From CAZJPD01 sp964547795 (GTDB lineage Bacteria > Pseudomonadota > Alphaproteobacteria > Rickettsiales > Midichloriaceae), in contig CAZJPD010000001.1 in assembly GCA_964547795.1 (NCBI GenBank), positions 1-48,285 of the forward strand: a DNA stretch of 48,285 nucleotides, given 5' to 3'. The notes below the pieces were generated by a model, which did no database searches, was not told where the DNA came from, and saw only the letters and a program-made list of their open reading frames with translations. Shown in pieces: positions 31,737-40,356 of the stretch (positions are counted from its first letter, which is position 1; every line of letters begins with the position of its first letter). A program made the translations under genes and the position numbers.

Positions 31737-34193
31737 ATGGGTTTGCAGGATAAATTAGATATATCCAAGATTGAAGCTAAATGGCAAGAAATCTGGTATG
31801 AGAAAGGCATTTATAAATGGGATAAAAATAAAACTAGGGAAGAAACATTTTCCATAGACACACCCCCACCAACCGTATCAGGCATATTACACATGGGGCA
31901 CGTATTTAGTTATACTCAAACTGATTTCATAGCTAGGTTTCAAAGAATGAATGGGAAATCTGTGTTTTATCCAATAGGGTTTGACGACAATGGTCTGCCT
32001 ACAGAAAGACTAGTTGAAAAAGTAAAGAAAATACGTGCTAAGGATTTGCGTAGAGAGGAATTTATCAAAATCTGTCAAGAAGTAGTTTTAGAAGTAGAAG
32101 AGAAATTTAGAAAAATATTTAAAGCTTTGGGATTGAGTTTTGACTGGGAGCAGGAGTATCAAACGATCAGTACCCAGTCTCGTAAACTTTCACAAATGTC
32201 ATTCTTAGACCTGTATAATAAGGGTAAAATAATTAGGAGATTCGGTCCTAGCTTTTGGGATGTAAAAGATCAAACTGCCATTGCTCAAGCAGAAAATATT
32301 GATAAAGAACAGGTTGGTATATTAAACGATATAAAGTTCAAGATTAGTGATGGTAACGACGATATTGTCATTGCAACTACCAGACCAGAAATGTTACCTG
32401 CTTGCGTTGCAGTTTTTTATCATCCTGAAGATGAGAGATATAAACACCTGGCTGGTAAAAAAGCCATCGTTCCACCGTTTAATCAAACAATCAATATATT
32501 GCCAGATAATGATGTTGAGCAGGAGAAAGGAACAGGTCTGGTAACGTGTTGTACATTTGGTGATATTCAAGACATCGAGTGGTGGAGGAAACATAAATTG
32601 GACACTAGGGAGTGTATCAATTTATATGGTAAAATGCAAAATGCAGATTTCCTGAATGGCATGAAGATTCAAGATGCACGTAAGCTTGTGATTGAAAAAT
32701 TAAAGCAGGAGAACAAACTTGTAGGGCAAACAGAAGTAATCCAAAATGTAAAATGTGCTGAGAGGTCTGGAGGGGTGCTTGAAATCATCCCTACATATCA
32801 GTGGTACATAGAGATTTTGCCATATAAAAAGCAATTGCATGGAAAAAACGAACAATGCAACTGGCATCCTCAGTTTATGAAGGAAAGGCTAAAAAATTGG
32901 ATAGACGGATTAAATCAAGATTGGTGTATTTCTCGCCAAAGGTATTTTGGTGTTCCGTTTCCCGTTTGGTATTCTAAAAGAAAAGGAGAGGAAGGCAAAA
33001 TATTGTTAGCTGATATTAATCAATTGCCAGTTGATCCATACGTTGATTTACCCGTAGGATATTCAAGAGAGGAGGTAGAGGCTGAAAAAGATGTGATGGA
33101 TACATGGGCGACAAGTGCATTGACTCCGCAGCTTTCAAGCCTTGGTATAAGCGACGAGTTTATGATTGATAAGGAAAAATACCACAAGCTATTTCCTTTT
33201 GACTTAAGACCACAAGCTCATGAAATCATCAGAACATGGGTGTTCGGAACGATAGTAAAATCTATGTTCCACCAGGATACTATTCCATGGAAAAATCTGA
33301 TGATCAGTGGATGGTGCTTGACACCTGATAAATCCAAGATGAGCAAGTCTAAAGGTAATATTATTACACCTGAAAAATTGATTAAGGAACAGGGAGCAGA
33401 TGTCATCAGATATTGGGCATCCAATTCTAAGCTTGGAATGGATATCGTCTATAGTGAGCAGGTCTTTAAAATAGCAAAAAGGCTGATTACCAAACTTTGG
33501 AATGCTGGAAGATTTGTAGAGCCACATATTCTTAATTTCAAACCAACAACTTTAAAACAGGATGTAGCTGATGGAAGGATTTTCTGCGATTTAGATTTAT
33601 GGATTCTTTCAGGTTTATACAGGGTGATTGAGGGGGCGACAAAATCATTTGAAGAATATGGGTATAGCGATGCTAGGGTCTGCATAGAAAACTTTTTCTG
33701 GAAAGACTTTTGCGATAATTACTTGGAGTTGATAAAAACTAGAATCTATGATGAAAGCAACGAACATCCAAAGGAGAAATGCAGTGTAATCCTGACTTTG
33801 TATTATGTTTTTCAGACAGTTTTACGACTTTTTGCTCCATATATACCTCATGTTGTTGAAGAGATAAATGTTATCCTCTTTTCTAATAATGAATCAATCA
33901 CTCAAATTAATAAATGGTCTAAGCTTGAAGATTATTACTTTGATGATAAGTATTTAAAGTTGGGAAAAAATGTCATAAATATTCTTGAGTTGGTAAGAAA
34001 GTACAAGTCCATTCATAAACTGTCATTAAGAACAGAAATAGATGAGGTTTTATACTCAGGTGAGGAAATACCTACATCAGCATTAACAGATTTGCAAAAT
34101 GCCAGCAACTGTGAAAAACTAAGTTTCAGGAATAAAATCGAGCATTCTGAAAAGCTAAACTCAAGTTGTGGGAAATATAGCATCCTTTTGTAA
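31737..34193 (+). CDS. valS: Valyl-tRNA synthetase (archaeal-like type)
   Basis: ValRS charges tRNA-Val and edits mischarged threonine. The 818-residue class I enzyme has the HIGH variant HMGH at 52-55 (PPPTVSGILHMGHVFSYTQT), the editing domain (IATTRPEMLPACVAVFYHP), GTGLVTCCTFGD, WCISRQRYFGVPFPVWY, TWATSALTPQL, and KMSKS at about 534-538. The sequence style and length (shorter than the roughly 950 residues of E. coli ValRS, without the C-terminal coiled coil) fit the archaeal-like ValRS known from Rickettsiales. It starts with ATG 31737, 16 bases after fliP, and is fully intact. Confidence 0.95.
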   Translation: MGLQDKLDISKIEAKWQEIWYEKGIYKWDKNKTREETFSIDTPPPTVSGILHMGHVFSYTQTDFIARFQRMNGKSVFYPIGFDDNGLPTERLVEKVKKIRAKDLRREEFIKICQEVVLEVEEKFRKIFKALGLSFDWEQEYQTISTQSRKLSQMSFLDLYNKGKIIRRFGPSFWDVKDQTAIAQAENIDKEQVGILNDIKFKISDGNDDIVIATTRPEMLPACVAVFYHPEDERYKHLAGKKAIVPPFNQTINILPDNDVEQEKGTGLVTCCTFGDIQDIEWWRKHKLDTRECINLYGKMQNADFLNGMKIQDARKLVIEKLKQENKLVGQTEVIQNVKCAERSGGVLEIIPTYQWYIEILPYKKQLHGKNEQCNWHPQFMKERLKNWIDGLNQDWCISRQRYFGVPFPVWYSKRKGEEGKILLADINQLPVDPYVDLPVGYSREEVEAEKDVMDTWATSALTPQLSSLGISDEFMIDKEKYHKLFPFDLRPQAHEIIRTWVFGTIVKSMFHQDTIPWKNLMISGWCLTPDKSKMSKSKGNIITPEKLIKEQGADVIRYWASNSKLGMDIVYSEQVFKIAKRLITKLWNAGRFVEPHILNFKPTTLKQDVADGRIFCDLDLWILSGLYRVIEGATKSFEEYGYSDARVCIENFFWKDFCDNYLELIKTRIYDESNEHPKEKCSVILTLYYVFQTVLRLFAPYIPHVVEEINVILFSNNESITQINKWSKLEDYYFDDKYLKLGKNVINILELVRKYKSIHKLSLRTEIDEVLYSGEEIPTSALTDLQNASNCEKLSFRNKIEHSEKLNSSCGKYSILL

Positions 34194-34434
34194 TTTATCT
34201 TTTTTCCTTTTTTTAGATGCTTCCATAGACTCTCTGCGAAAAGTAAAGTATGCAAAATTACCATCTCTCAACCATCCGATTTATGGGGATTTATTTTTGC
34301 AGATTTTGGGATTTTAGTTATTTCGTAAAGAGTTTAGTGATTTCTCTAAGGCTCTCTCCTTTGCGTATTAAAAATATTGCAACCTTAGTGCAATAAGCTA
34401 CACTATGCTGATTGACTATGTCACAGTATGTTTA

Positions 34435-36012
34435 TTAGTCAGGATAGGTATCAGGTAAAATTAACACTTCAGTTGTTGTGAAAAAGTCCATCCCTTGCAA
34501 ATTATAATGTAACTCGACAAATGATGCTTGCCATCCACCCTCTGGTTGTGGCAATAGGACTTCAATTTCACATTTATGACCGTTCTCACATGAAAAAGGT
34601 ATTTCTTTTGCAGTATAACAGGTATCACAAATTTCTCTAAAGAAATAAGAAGAAAGTTTTTTCAAGAACAAATGCCAATATTCATGGGAATTAAGAAATC
34701 TAAAGTCCCTGCTATTTTCGTTTATTGTGTTCCAAAGTTTAATTGCATGTGGTTTTGTTGTAGTTATAACTTTTATTGTATTTTTATAGAAAGTCCAATT
34801 TACCATAGGCAAGGGAACATTGTTCAGAATTAGGTAAAAATATGAATTTATAGCCTCACTTACTTTGTGCTGATTATCTGTAGAATCGCTAATAGGATTG
34901 CCTGCCATATAGTGTAATGCATTAGGCAGATACCTTATGTAGTTCTTATCGCCTGGAAGGTTTTTGAAATAAAACCTTGATGAATCTGGCACAAAAAAAT
35001 CATCCCCACTTGCATTAATTATATACTTAGGTATAGCAAGTCTTTGTTTATATTTTGGGTCATAATCAGTAGATAGGTAGCTAAATGGATCTTCTATCTT
35101 CATCAATTCAGCAAAGGCAATACTATTCACTCTTTGTGTTATGCCAGCCTCCTTATAATCTCTAAGTGCTTGAGGACACCCATCTTTGTATACACTGCAA
35201 ATATGAGATATTGTTTTTTGCACGTTCAAGATATCAATGACTATGGGGATGATTCCGGATACTCTCTGATCTTCAAGTGCTGTTAGCCAAATTGCCCACC
35301 CTCTCTTTGAAGCCCCAGCAAGAATGAAGCTTTCAATATCAATATTGTGATCTTTCTTTAAAATATCTTGTGTAGCATCCATTGCTTTAATTGCTGCTTT
35401 AACCATAGGTAAATGCCCTGCCAAATAGGCATTTTCGAGTGGAGATTCCATTACTTTTTTATATATATAAACTAGAATTTGATCTTCCTTCTTTGGTTCA
35501 CCGCTCATTAATAAAAATTGATTAGGAACATCCTGAACTTCAATGACAACTGCTTTGTTTGTGGAGGCAAATTTAATAAAATCTACTTTTTCTTTAGAGG
35601 TCATAAACTCTTCTTTTCCTTCCTTATTCATATTATAACCAGCATTCACATATAATAACGCTTGATTGAAAAAAACCTCTTTTGGTAAATAGATGAGCAA
35701 CTTATGCTTCCAAATAGCACTTGGTATATCTTCGTACTCATTTATAGGCCATTTTTATGAAGTTAAGATATAGGTTTTAATAAATATATCTGACGCCTCA
35801 GACTTTTCATAACTTATAAGTTTATAGTCAAACAATCCATCGTTGTAATTTATAAAAGAATGAAGAGCTTCATTTAAACTTAAAGGGACATGAATGTTTT
35901 GCTGAGTGTCAGCATAACACTTGTCTTGAGCAGTAAAAAAAGTAAAGACATCATAAGACATTATAAGTATAAGTTTTGTTAAACAAATCACTAATATTCC
36001 ATACAACTTCAT
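34435..36012 (-). pseudogene. PqaA-like (PhoPQ-activated pathogenicity-related) protein with in-frame TAA
   Basis: This family comprises secreted alpha/beta-hydrolase-like proteins of unclear function. I place the start at ATG 36012, where a signal peptide follows (MKLYGILVICLTKLILIMSY). The frame reads to KTYILTS, then TAA at 35755-35757, then continues in the same frame with KWPINEYEDIPSAIWKHK to the normal end at 34435. Homologues typically have Gln at this position (TSQ), so a C-to-T change of CAA is likely. Downstream motifs are intact: SFILAGASKRGWAIWL with the nucleophile Ser, and INASGDDFFVPDSSRFYF. Either a young pseudogene or a gene needing readthrough; internal restart is also possible. 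Confidence 0.8.
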
Positions 36013-36239
36013 TTTTTTTTGTCTATAGCATAGTCCATTTAAGTGACAACACATATTATCATCACAAAAGGGATTATGCAATTTATTGTTATGAAAGAAC
36101 GTGTGCAAGCCTGTCATCATAAAGAAGCAATAAAACTGTAGTGATTCAATAATAAGTAACAATGAATTGACATACCTACTCACAATGGCAGGTGATATAT
36201 CTCAATCTAACTACCTCATGTTATGCCCAGTTAAAAGTG

Positions 36240-36323
36240 TACCTCTGACAGGATTTGAACCTGCACATCCATAAAGAATAGCAGATTTTGAGTCTGCTGC
36301 GTCTACCATTCCGCCACAGAGGC
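36240..36323 (-). tRNA. tRNA-Leu (anticodon CAA), CCA not encoded
   Basis: On the minus strand: acceptor GCCTCTG/CAGAGGT (first pair G-U), D-arm TGGCGGAATGGTAGACGCA, anticodon arm GCAGA-CTCAAAA-TCTGC with CAA, a long variable arm (TATTCTTTATGGATGT), T-arm GCAGG-TTCAAAT-CCTGT and discriminator A. The following bases are CAC rather than CCA, unlike the other four tRNA genes here, so CCA must be added by a nucleotidyltransferase. Confidence 0.93.
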
Positions 36324-36403
36324 TTATATTTATAATATTATATATTTTACTATTTCTAAATAACTGCTACAATAGAAAATAATTATTTTTAAGGTAAATT
36401 AAT

Positions 36404-36697
36404 ATGGGAGAATGTAAAGTTAATAGTGCTTGCAACACAGCAATGGGACATGAGCAAAAAAGCACCTGTTGTGGAAAACTGACAGATAATATAAGAGCTT
36501 TAGCAAATGATGCTTGGGCTGAATTGCTAAAAAATAAAATTAAAAAGCAGTATGAAAACAAAATAGGTGCTAAGATGGATAAAATAGCGGAAGTTGCAGC
36601 AGATGTAGCAATAGAATACTGGAAACACAAAGTAGCAGCAAAAGAACTATGCAAAGAACATAATGGTAAACTAAGTAATGTTATCAAAGCTGAGTAA
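36404..36697 (+). CDS. Small Cys-containing protein upstream of hflK, unknown function
   Basis: The 97-residue protein starts at ATG 36404 with an AAGG box 10 bases upstream. Its N-terminus carries clustered cysteines (GECKVNSACNTAMGHEQ, then STCCGK), followed by a predicted helical, charged region (ALANDAWAELLKNKIKKQYE, then AEVAADVAIEYWKHKVAAKE) and a single late Cys. No signal peptide or membrane segment is seen. It lies 5 bases before hflK and is probably co-transcribed with hflK-hflC, which suggests a link to membrane protein quality control, but this is only inference from position. I do not recognise a named family. Confidence 0.75.
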   Translation: MGECKVNSACNTAMGHEQKSTCCGKLTDNIRALANDAWAELLKNKIKKQYENKIGAKMDKIAEVAADVAIEYWKHKVAAKELCKEHNGKLSNVIKAE

Positions 36698-36702
36698 CAA
36701 AT

Positions 36703-37809
36703 ATGTTCAAAAATCCATGGGATAATAGATCAGATGAAGAATGGCGTACAGATATGAAAAAGGAACTGGAAGGTGTTTATAAAAAATTAGAAAGAGTTAG
36801 GAAAATGGGCATTATGGGAATGAAAGAGAATAATAAAGGCGGTAATGATTTGAGGGTGTTATATGTAGCGATCATCGCTTTAATCTTGATGTGGTTATCC
36901 ACAGGCTTTTTTACAATTGATGCCGATGAAGAGGGTGTTGTAATGAGGTTGGGAAAATATAATAGGGAAGTTATGCCAGGTCTGAATTACAAGTTACCTA
37001 CACCTTTTGAGGGTGTTGAAAAATTAAGTGTCACTAGAATCAAAAAGGAAATGATAGGAAAGATAATAAATCCTATAAAGCGTCTTAGAACAAACTCTTT
37101 AAGTGATGGTAGTCAAGATTTAGAAACTGATTTGAGTTATCCAAAGGAAAGTCAAATGCTAACAGGTGATGAGAATATAATTGATATGCATTTTTATGTT
37201 CAATGGAAAATAGGAAACGCTAAAGATTATCTTTTTAATATTAGAGATAGCGGAAGTGGTAATATAGTAAGAAGTGCAGCGGAAAGTATTATGAGGCAAG
37301 TAGTAGGTGGTGTAAGTATATCTGAAGCACTGTCGGAAAGAAGACTAGTCATCGAACAAAAAGCTAAAGAAGGGTTACAGCAAGTTTTAAATTTATATGG
37401 TTCCGGTATAGAAATTGTCAGTGTTGGCATTTTATATAGTTATGTTGGAGCAGAGGTAAGAGATGCGTATCGTGATGTTCAATCTGCTAAAGCTGATAGG
37501 GAGAGATTTATAAATCAAGCACAGGCATATAGCAATGAAGTTATTCCAAAAGCCAAAGGAGAGGCAGGTGTAGTTATAGAGGGTGCATTAGCATATAAAG
37601 AATCTGTGATTACTAAATCTGAAGGCGATGCGAAAAAATTTGATGAAATATATAAGGCATATTCAAAGAGTAAAGACATTACAAAGAGAAGAATGTACTT
37701 AGATGCTATGGAAAAAATCTATCAAGAAACCAATAAGATAGTCATTGATAAAAATGTATCTAAGGGTGTATTACCTTTCCTTCCATTAGATAAGATTAAT
37801 AATAAATAA
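36703..37809 (+). CDS. hflK: HflK, FtsH protease modulator (SPFH/band 7 family)
   Basis: HflK and HflC form a membrane complex that encloses and modulates the FtsH protease. The 368-residue protein has a cytoplasmic N-terminus, one membrane helix (LYVAIIALILMWLSTGFFTI at about 50-69), then the band 7 domain with DADEEGVVMRLGKY, MPGLNYKLPTPFEGVEKL, a DMHFYVQWKIGNAKDYLFN segment, IVRSAAESIMRQVVG, and the coiled region VQSAKADRERFINQAQAY. The usual Gly/Pro-rich N-terminal part is short. It is followed by hflC after 12 bases. Order and sizes are as in most proteobacteria. Confidence 0.94.
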   Translation: MFKNPWDNRSDEEWRTDMKKELEGVYKKLERVRKMGIMGMKENNKGGNDLRVLYVAIIALILMWLSTGFFTIDADEEGVVMRLGKYNREVMPGLNYKLPTPFEGVEKLSVTRIKKEMIGKIINPIKRLRTNSLSDGSQDLETDLSYPKESQMLTGDENIIDMHFYVQWKIGNAKDYLFNIRDSGSGNIVRSAAESIMRQVVGGVSISEALSERRLVIEQKAKEGLQQVLNLYGSGIEIVSVGILYSYVGAEVRDAYRDVQSAKADRERFINQAQAYSNEVIPKAKGEAGVVIEGALAYKESVITKSEGDAKKFDEIYKAYSKSKDITKRRMYLDAMEKIYQETNKIVIDKNVSKGVLPFLPLDKINNK

Positions 37810-37821
37810 GATGAGGTCATA

Positions 37822-38685
37822 ATGAAAGTCAAGACTATATCATTGTTTATCATTGTTGTAATCATTGTTTTCCTTTTGGCTGATTCTTTATATATATTAG
37901 ATCAAAGAAAGACTGCTATCATTATTCAATTTGGTGAGGTAATAGAGCAAAAGCTTGAGCCTGGTTTAAAATTCAAATTACCGATAATTCAGGATGTTAG
38001 ATTTTTTGATAAAAGAGTACAAAACCTTTTGTTCAATATGAGTGGTTCTAGTGAGGTTGTTGCTTTTGATCAAAAAACAATGAAGGTAGATGCCTATGCG
38101 AAATATAAAATAGTTGCACCTAAAAAATTCTATGAAGCAGTACAGAATAATGATAAATTTAGAGTAAGGCTGGAGTCCATTGTTGAGTCAGGTATAAGGG
38201 AAGTAATAGGGCAGGTGAAATTCAAAGATACTTTGGGGGTAAAAAGGAATGAAATACGTCAAAACATCATAAATTTGGTTAATGATGAATTGAAAAATTT
38301 TGGGGTAGATGTAATTGATGTCAGGCTAATTAGGCTGAATTTACCCGACAAAGCTAGAAATGCGGTATATGAAAGGATGCGTACAGAAAGGGAAAAAGAG
38401 GCAAAAGAAATTCGTGCTATAGGAAATAAAGAAGGTGAAATTATTAAGGCTACTGCTGATAAAGAAAGAACCATAATAATTGCGGAAGCAAAGAAAAAAG
38501 CCGAAATTATCAAAGGGCATGGAGATTCAGAAGCGATTAATATATATGCAAGAGCTTATGATAAGGATAAGGATTTTTATGAGTACTATAAGTCTTTAGA
38601 GGTATATAAAAATTCATTTGGCAAAAATTCATCATTAGTTCTTTCTTCTGACAATAAATTTTTGAAGCATCTTAATAACCAATAA
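37822..38685 (+). CDS. hflC: HflC, FtsH protease modulator (SPFH/band 7 family)
   Basis: The partner of HflK. The 287-residue protein starts with a membrane anchor (SLFIIVVIIVFLLADSLYIL) and then shows LDQRKTAIIIQFGEVI, LEPGLKFKLPIIQDV, FDKRVQNLLF, YAKYKIVAPKKFYEAV, LNLPDKARNAVYERMRTERE and EIIKATADKERTIIIAEAKK, the coiled-coil part that packs in the SPFH cage. It follows hflK by 12 bases and precedes ddl by 19. No abnormality is seen. Confidence 0.94.
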   Translation: MKVKTISLFIIVVIIVFLLADSLYILDQRKTAIIIQFGEVIEQKLEPGLKFKLPIIQDVRFFDKRVQNLLFNMSGSSEVVAFDQKTMKVDAYAKYKIVAPKKFYEAVQNNDKFRVRLESIVESGIREVIGQVKFKDTLGVKRNEIRQNIINLVNDELKNFGVDVIDVRLIRLNLPDKARNAVYERMRTEREKEAKEIRAIGNKEGEIIKATADKERTIIIAEAKKKAEIIKGHGDSEAINIYARAYDKDKDFYEYYKSLEVYKNSFGKNSSLVLSSDNKFLKHLNNQ

Positions 38686-38704
38686 AAATACAATTTATAA
38701 CTAA

Positions 38705-39808
38705 GTGAAGAAGATTGGTGTTGGCATTTTATTTGGGGGAAAGTCTGTAGAACATGAGATTTCCATAATTTCTGCAATTTCGATTATAAAGCACTTGGAT
38801 TATACCAAATATATTGTAATTCCAATATACATTGACATTAATGGCAAATGGCATTTGCTGGATTTAAATTCTTTACATGGTAACGAAGGAGCATCACATA
38901 TTAAAAGGGAAGTTAAAAAAATACAAAGCAATAGCAGTATTAATGAAAATTTTAATATAATTAATTATATATGTTCTAACGAAGACAACAAAAAATTAGA
39001 TGTAATTTTTCCCATTCTGCATGGAACTTTAGGGGAAGATGGAGCTATGCAGGGACTGCTTGAGTTGTTAGAAATTCCATATATCAGTGCAGGTATTTTA
39101 AGTTCTGCAATTGCAATGGATAAAGAAATCGCAAGAAAGTTAGTTCAGCAATATGGAATTAACACAGCACCATTCATGAGTATAAAAGAATACGAATACC
39201 ATGCTGTCAATCGAGATGAAATTCTAAAAAAGATACTTACTAAATTTTGCTTTCCTTTATTTGTAAAACCTTCCAACTGTGGTTCTAGTATTGGTATTAA
39301 TAAGGTGAAGAATGCTACCGAATTAGAAAAGGCAATATCAGAAGCTTTTAAATATGATCAAAAAATTCTGATTGAATGGGGGATTATTGGAAGAGAAATA
39401 GAGGTATCAGTTCTTGAAAATATTAATAATTATGATAATCCTATAGTGAGTTATCCTGGTGAATTAATCCCAAATGATGAGTTTTACACCTATAAGGCTA
39501 AATACATAATGAAAGGGGGAGCAAAATTTGAAATACCAGCAAAATTATCAAATTCTGTCGAAAATTCGATTAGGAAAAAGGCTGGAGATATTTTCAAAAT
39601 TTTAGAATGTAATTGTTTGGCTAGAATAGACTTTCTTATTGAAAATAAAACAAACCAAGTTTTTTTCAGTGAAATAAACACCTTGCCAGGATTTACGGAA
39701 ATTAGCTTATACCCAAAGTTATTGGAGCATTATGGTATCGGATATACAGAGTTATTGGATAAGCTGATAAACTTGGCTATAAAAAAGCATAAAGTTCGAA
39801 TGCTATAG
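38705..39808 (+). CDS. ddl: D-alanine--D-alanine ligase
   Basis: Ddl joins two D-alanines with ATP for the peptidoglycan stem peptide. The 367-residue ATP-grasp protein begins at GTG 38705 with KKIGVGILFGGKSVEHEISI and shows VIFPILHGTLGEDGAMQGLL, the PYISAGILSSAIAMDKEIAR stretch, FVKPSNCGSSIGINKV, ILIEWGIIGREIEVSV, ARIDFLIENK and EINTLPGFTEISLYPKL. Family length is usual for the longer VanA-like/DdlA-type members. It follows hflC by 19 bases, and the start codon GTG is supported by homology to the extreme N-terminus. Alr in the same window supplies its substrate. Confidence 0.95.
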   Translation: MKKIGVGILFGGKSVEHEISIISAISIIKHLDYTKYIVIPIYIDINGKWHLLDLNSLHGNEGASHIKREVKKIQSNSSINENFNIINYICSNEDNKKLDVIFPILHGTLGEDGAMQGLLELLEIPYISAGILSSAIAMDKEIARKLVQQYGINTAPFMSIKEYEYHAVNRDEILKKILTKFCFPLFVKPSNCGSSIGINKVKNATELEKAISEAFKYDQKILIEWGIIGREIEVSVLENINNYDNPIVSYPGELIPNDEFYTYKAKYIMKGGAKFEIPAKLSNSVENSIRKKAGDIFKILECNCLARIDFLIENKTNQVFFSEINTLPGFTEISLYPKLLEHYGIGYTELLDKLINLAIKKHKVRML

Positions 39809-39850
39809 CTAGTTTCGCTTTGGTATCTACAAGGAGTGACGAGCAAAGTG

Positions 39851-39906
39851 TATCCCTACATGAGCGAGAATGCGACGCTGTAGACACCTAAGTGTACTAA
39901 GTTATA
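39851..39906 (+). repeat. 56-bp dispersed repeat, copy B
   Basis: Second copy of the 56-base element at 7831-7886, same orientation, with three C/T differences. It lies just after ddl between convergent ddl and acpS. A flanking GAGTGACGAGCAAAG is not shared with copy A. Confidence 0.85.
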
Positions 39907-39980
39907 AAGAGGATAAAAGGCAAAAATTAATTGTTTTACAGAGAGTCTTTTTAAATACTTTTTCCTTTTAAATGTGAAAC

Positions 39981-40352
39981 TCATGTCTCTAAAATTACGT
40001 AAGATATGGCATGGGGGTATTCATCTGAGATTGAAACAAAGGCCTTAACCCCTTTATGAATTAATGGATGCTGATTAAAAAATGGGCATCTTTTTGCATC
40101 ATTAAAAATCTCTATAGTTTTAAATCCCATTTCTCCCCCGACACCATGCCCCGTAGCTTTTGCATAAGCTTCTTTAGTAGCAAATCTTTTTGCAAAATAT
40201 GAATAAAAATACAAAGAGTTTTTTGGATTACCTACTAACTTGACCTCATCTTTAGTAAAAACCCTTTCTAAGAATTTATTTTGATATTTTTTTATTAGCT
40301 TTTCTATTCTTCTAATATCAATAATATCGCATCCAATACCTATAATCATCAA
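39981..40352 (-). CDS. acpS: Holo-[acyl-carrier-protein] synthase
   Basis: AcpS transfers the 4'-phosphopantetheine arm of CoA to acyl carrier protein. The 123-residue protein shows the metal-binding Asp in IGIGCDIIDIRRIEK, FLERVFTKDE, YFAKRFATKEAYAKATGHGV with the second metal ligand Glu and catalytic Lys region, and a C-terminal FVSISDEYPHAISYVI. ATG 40352 or the adjacent ATG 40349 is the start. It lies 4 bases after the aspS stop, so it is probably co-transcribed with aspS. Confidence 0.94.
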   Translation of the reverse strand: MMIIGIGCDIIDIRRIEKLIKKYQNKFLERVFTKDEVKLVGNPKNSLYFYSYFAKRFATKEAYAKATGHGVGGEMGFKTIEIFNDAKRCPFFNQHPLIHKGVKAFVSISDEYPHAISYVILET

Positions 40353-40356
40353 AATC

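Noticed and set aside
34194..34434. Small minus-strand coding remnant between valS and the PqaA-like gene (WLRDGNFAYFTFRRE...)
   Set aside because: The frame is short, overlaps the valS 3' end, is broken upstream, and I could not assign a family with confidence.
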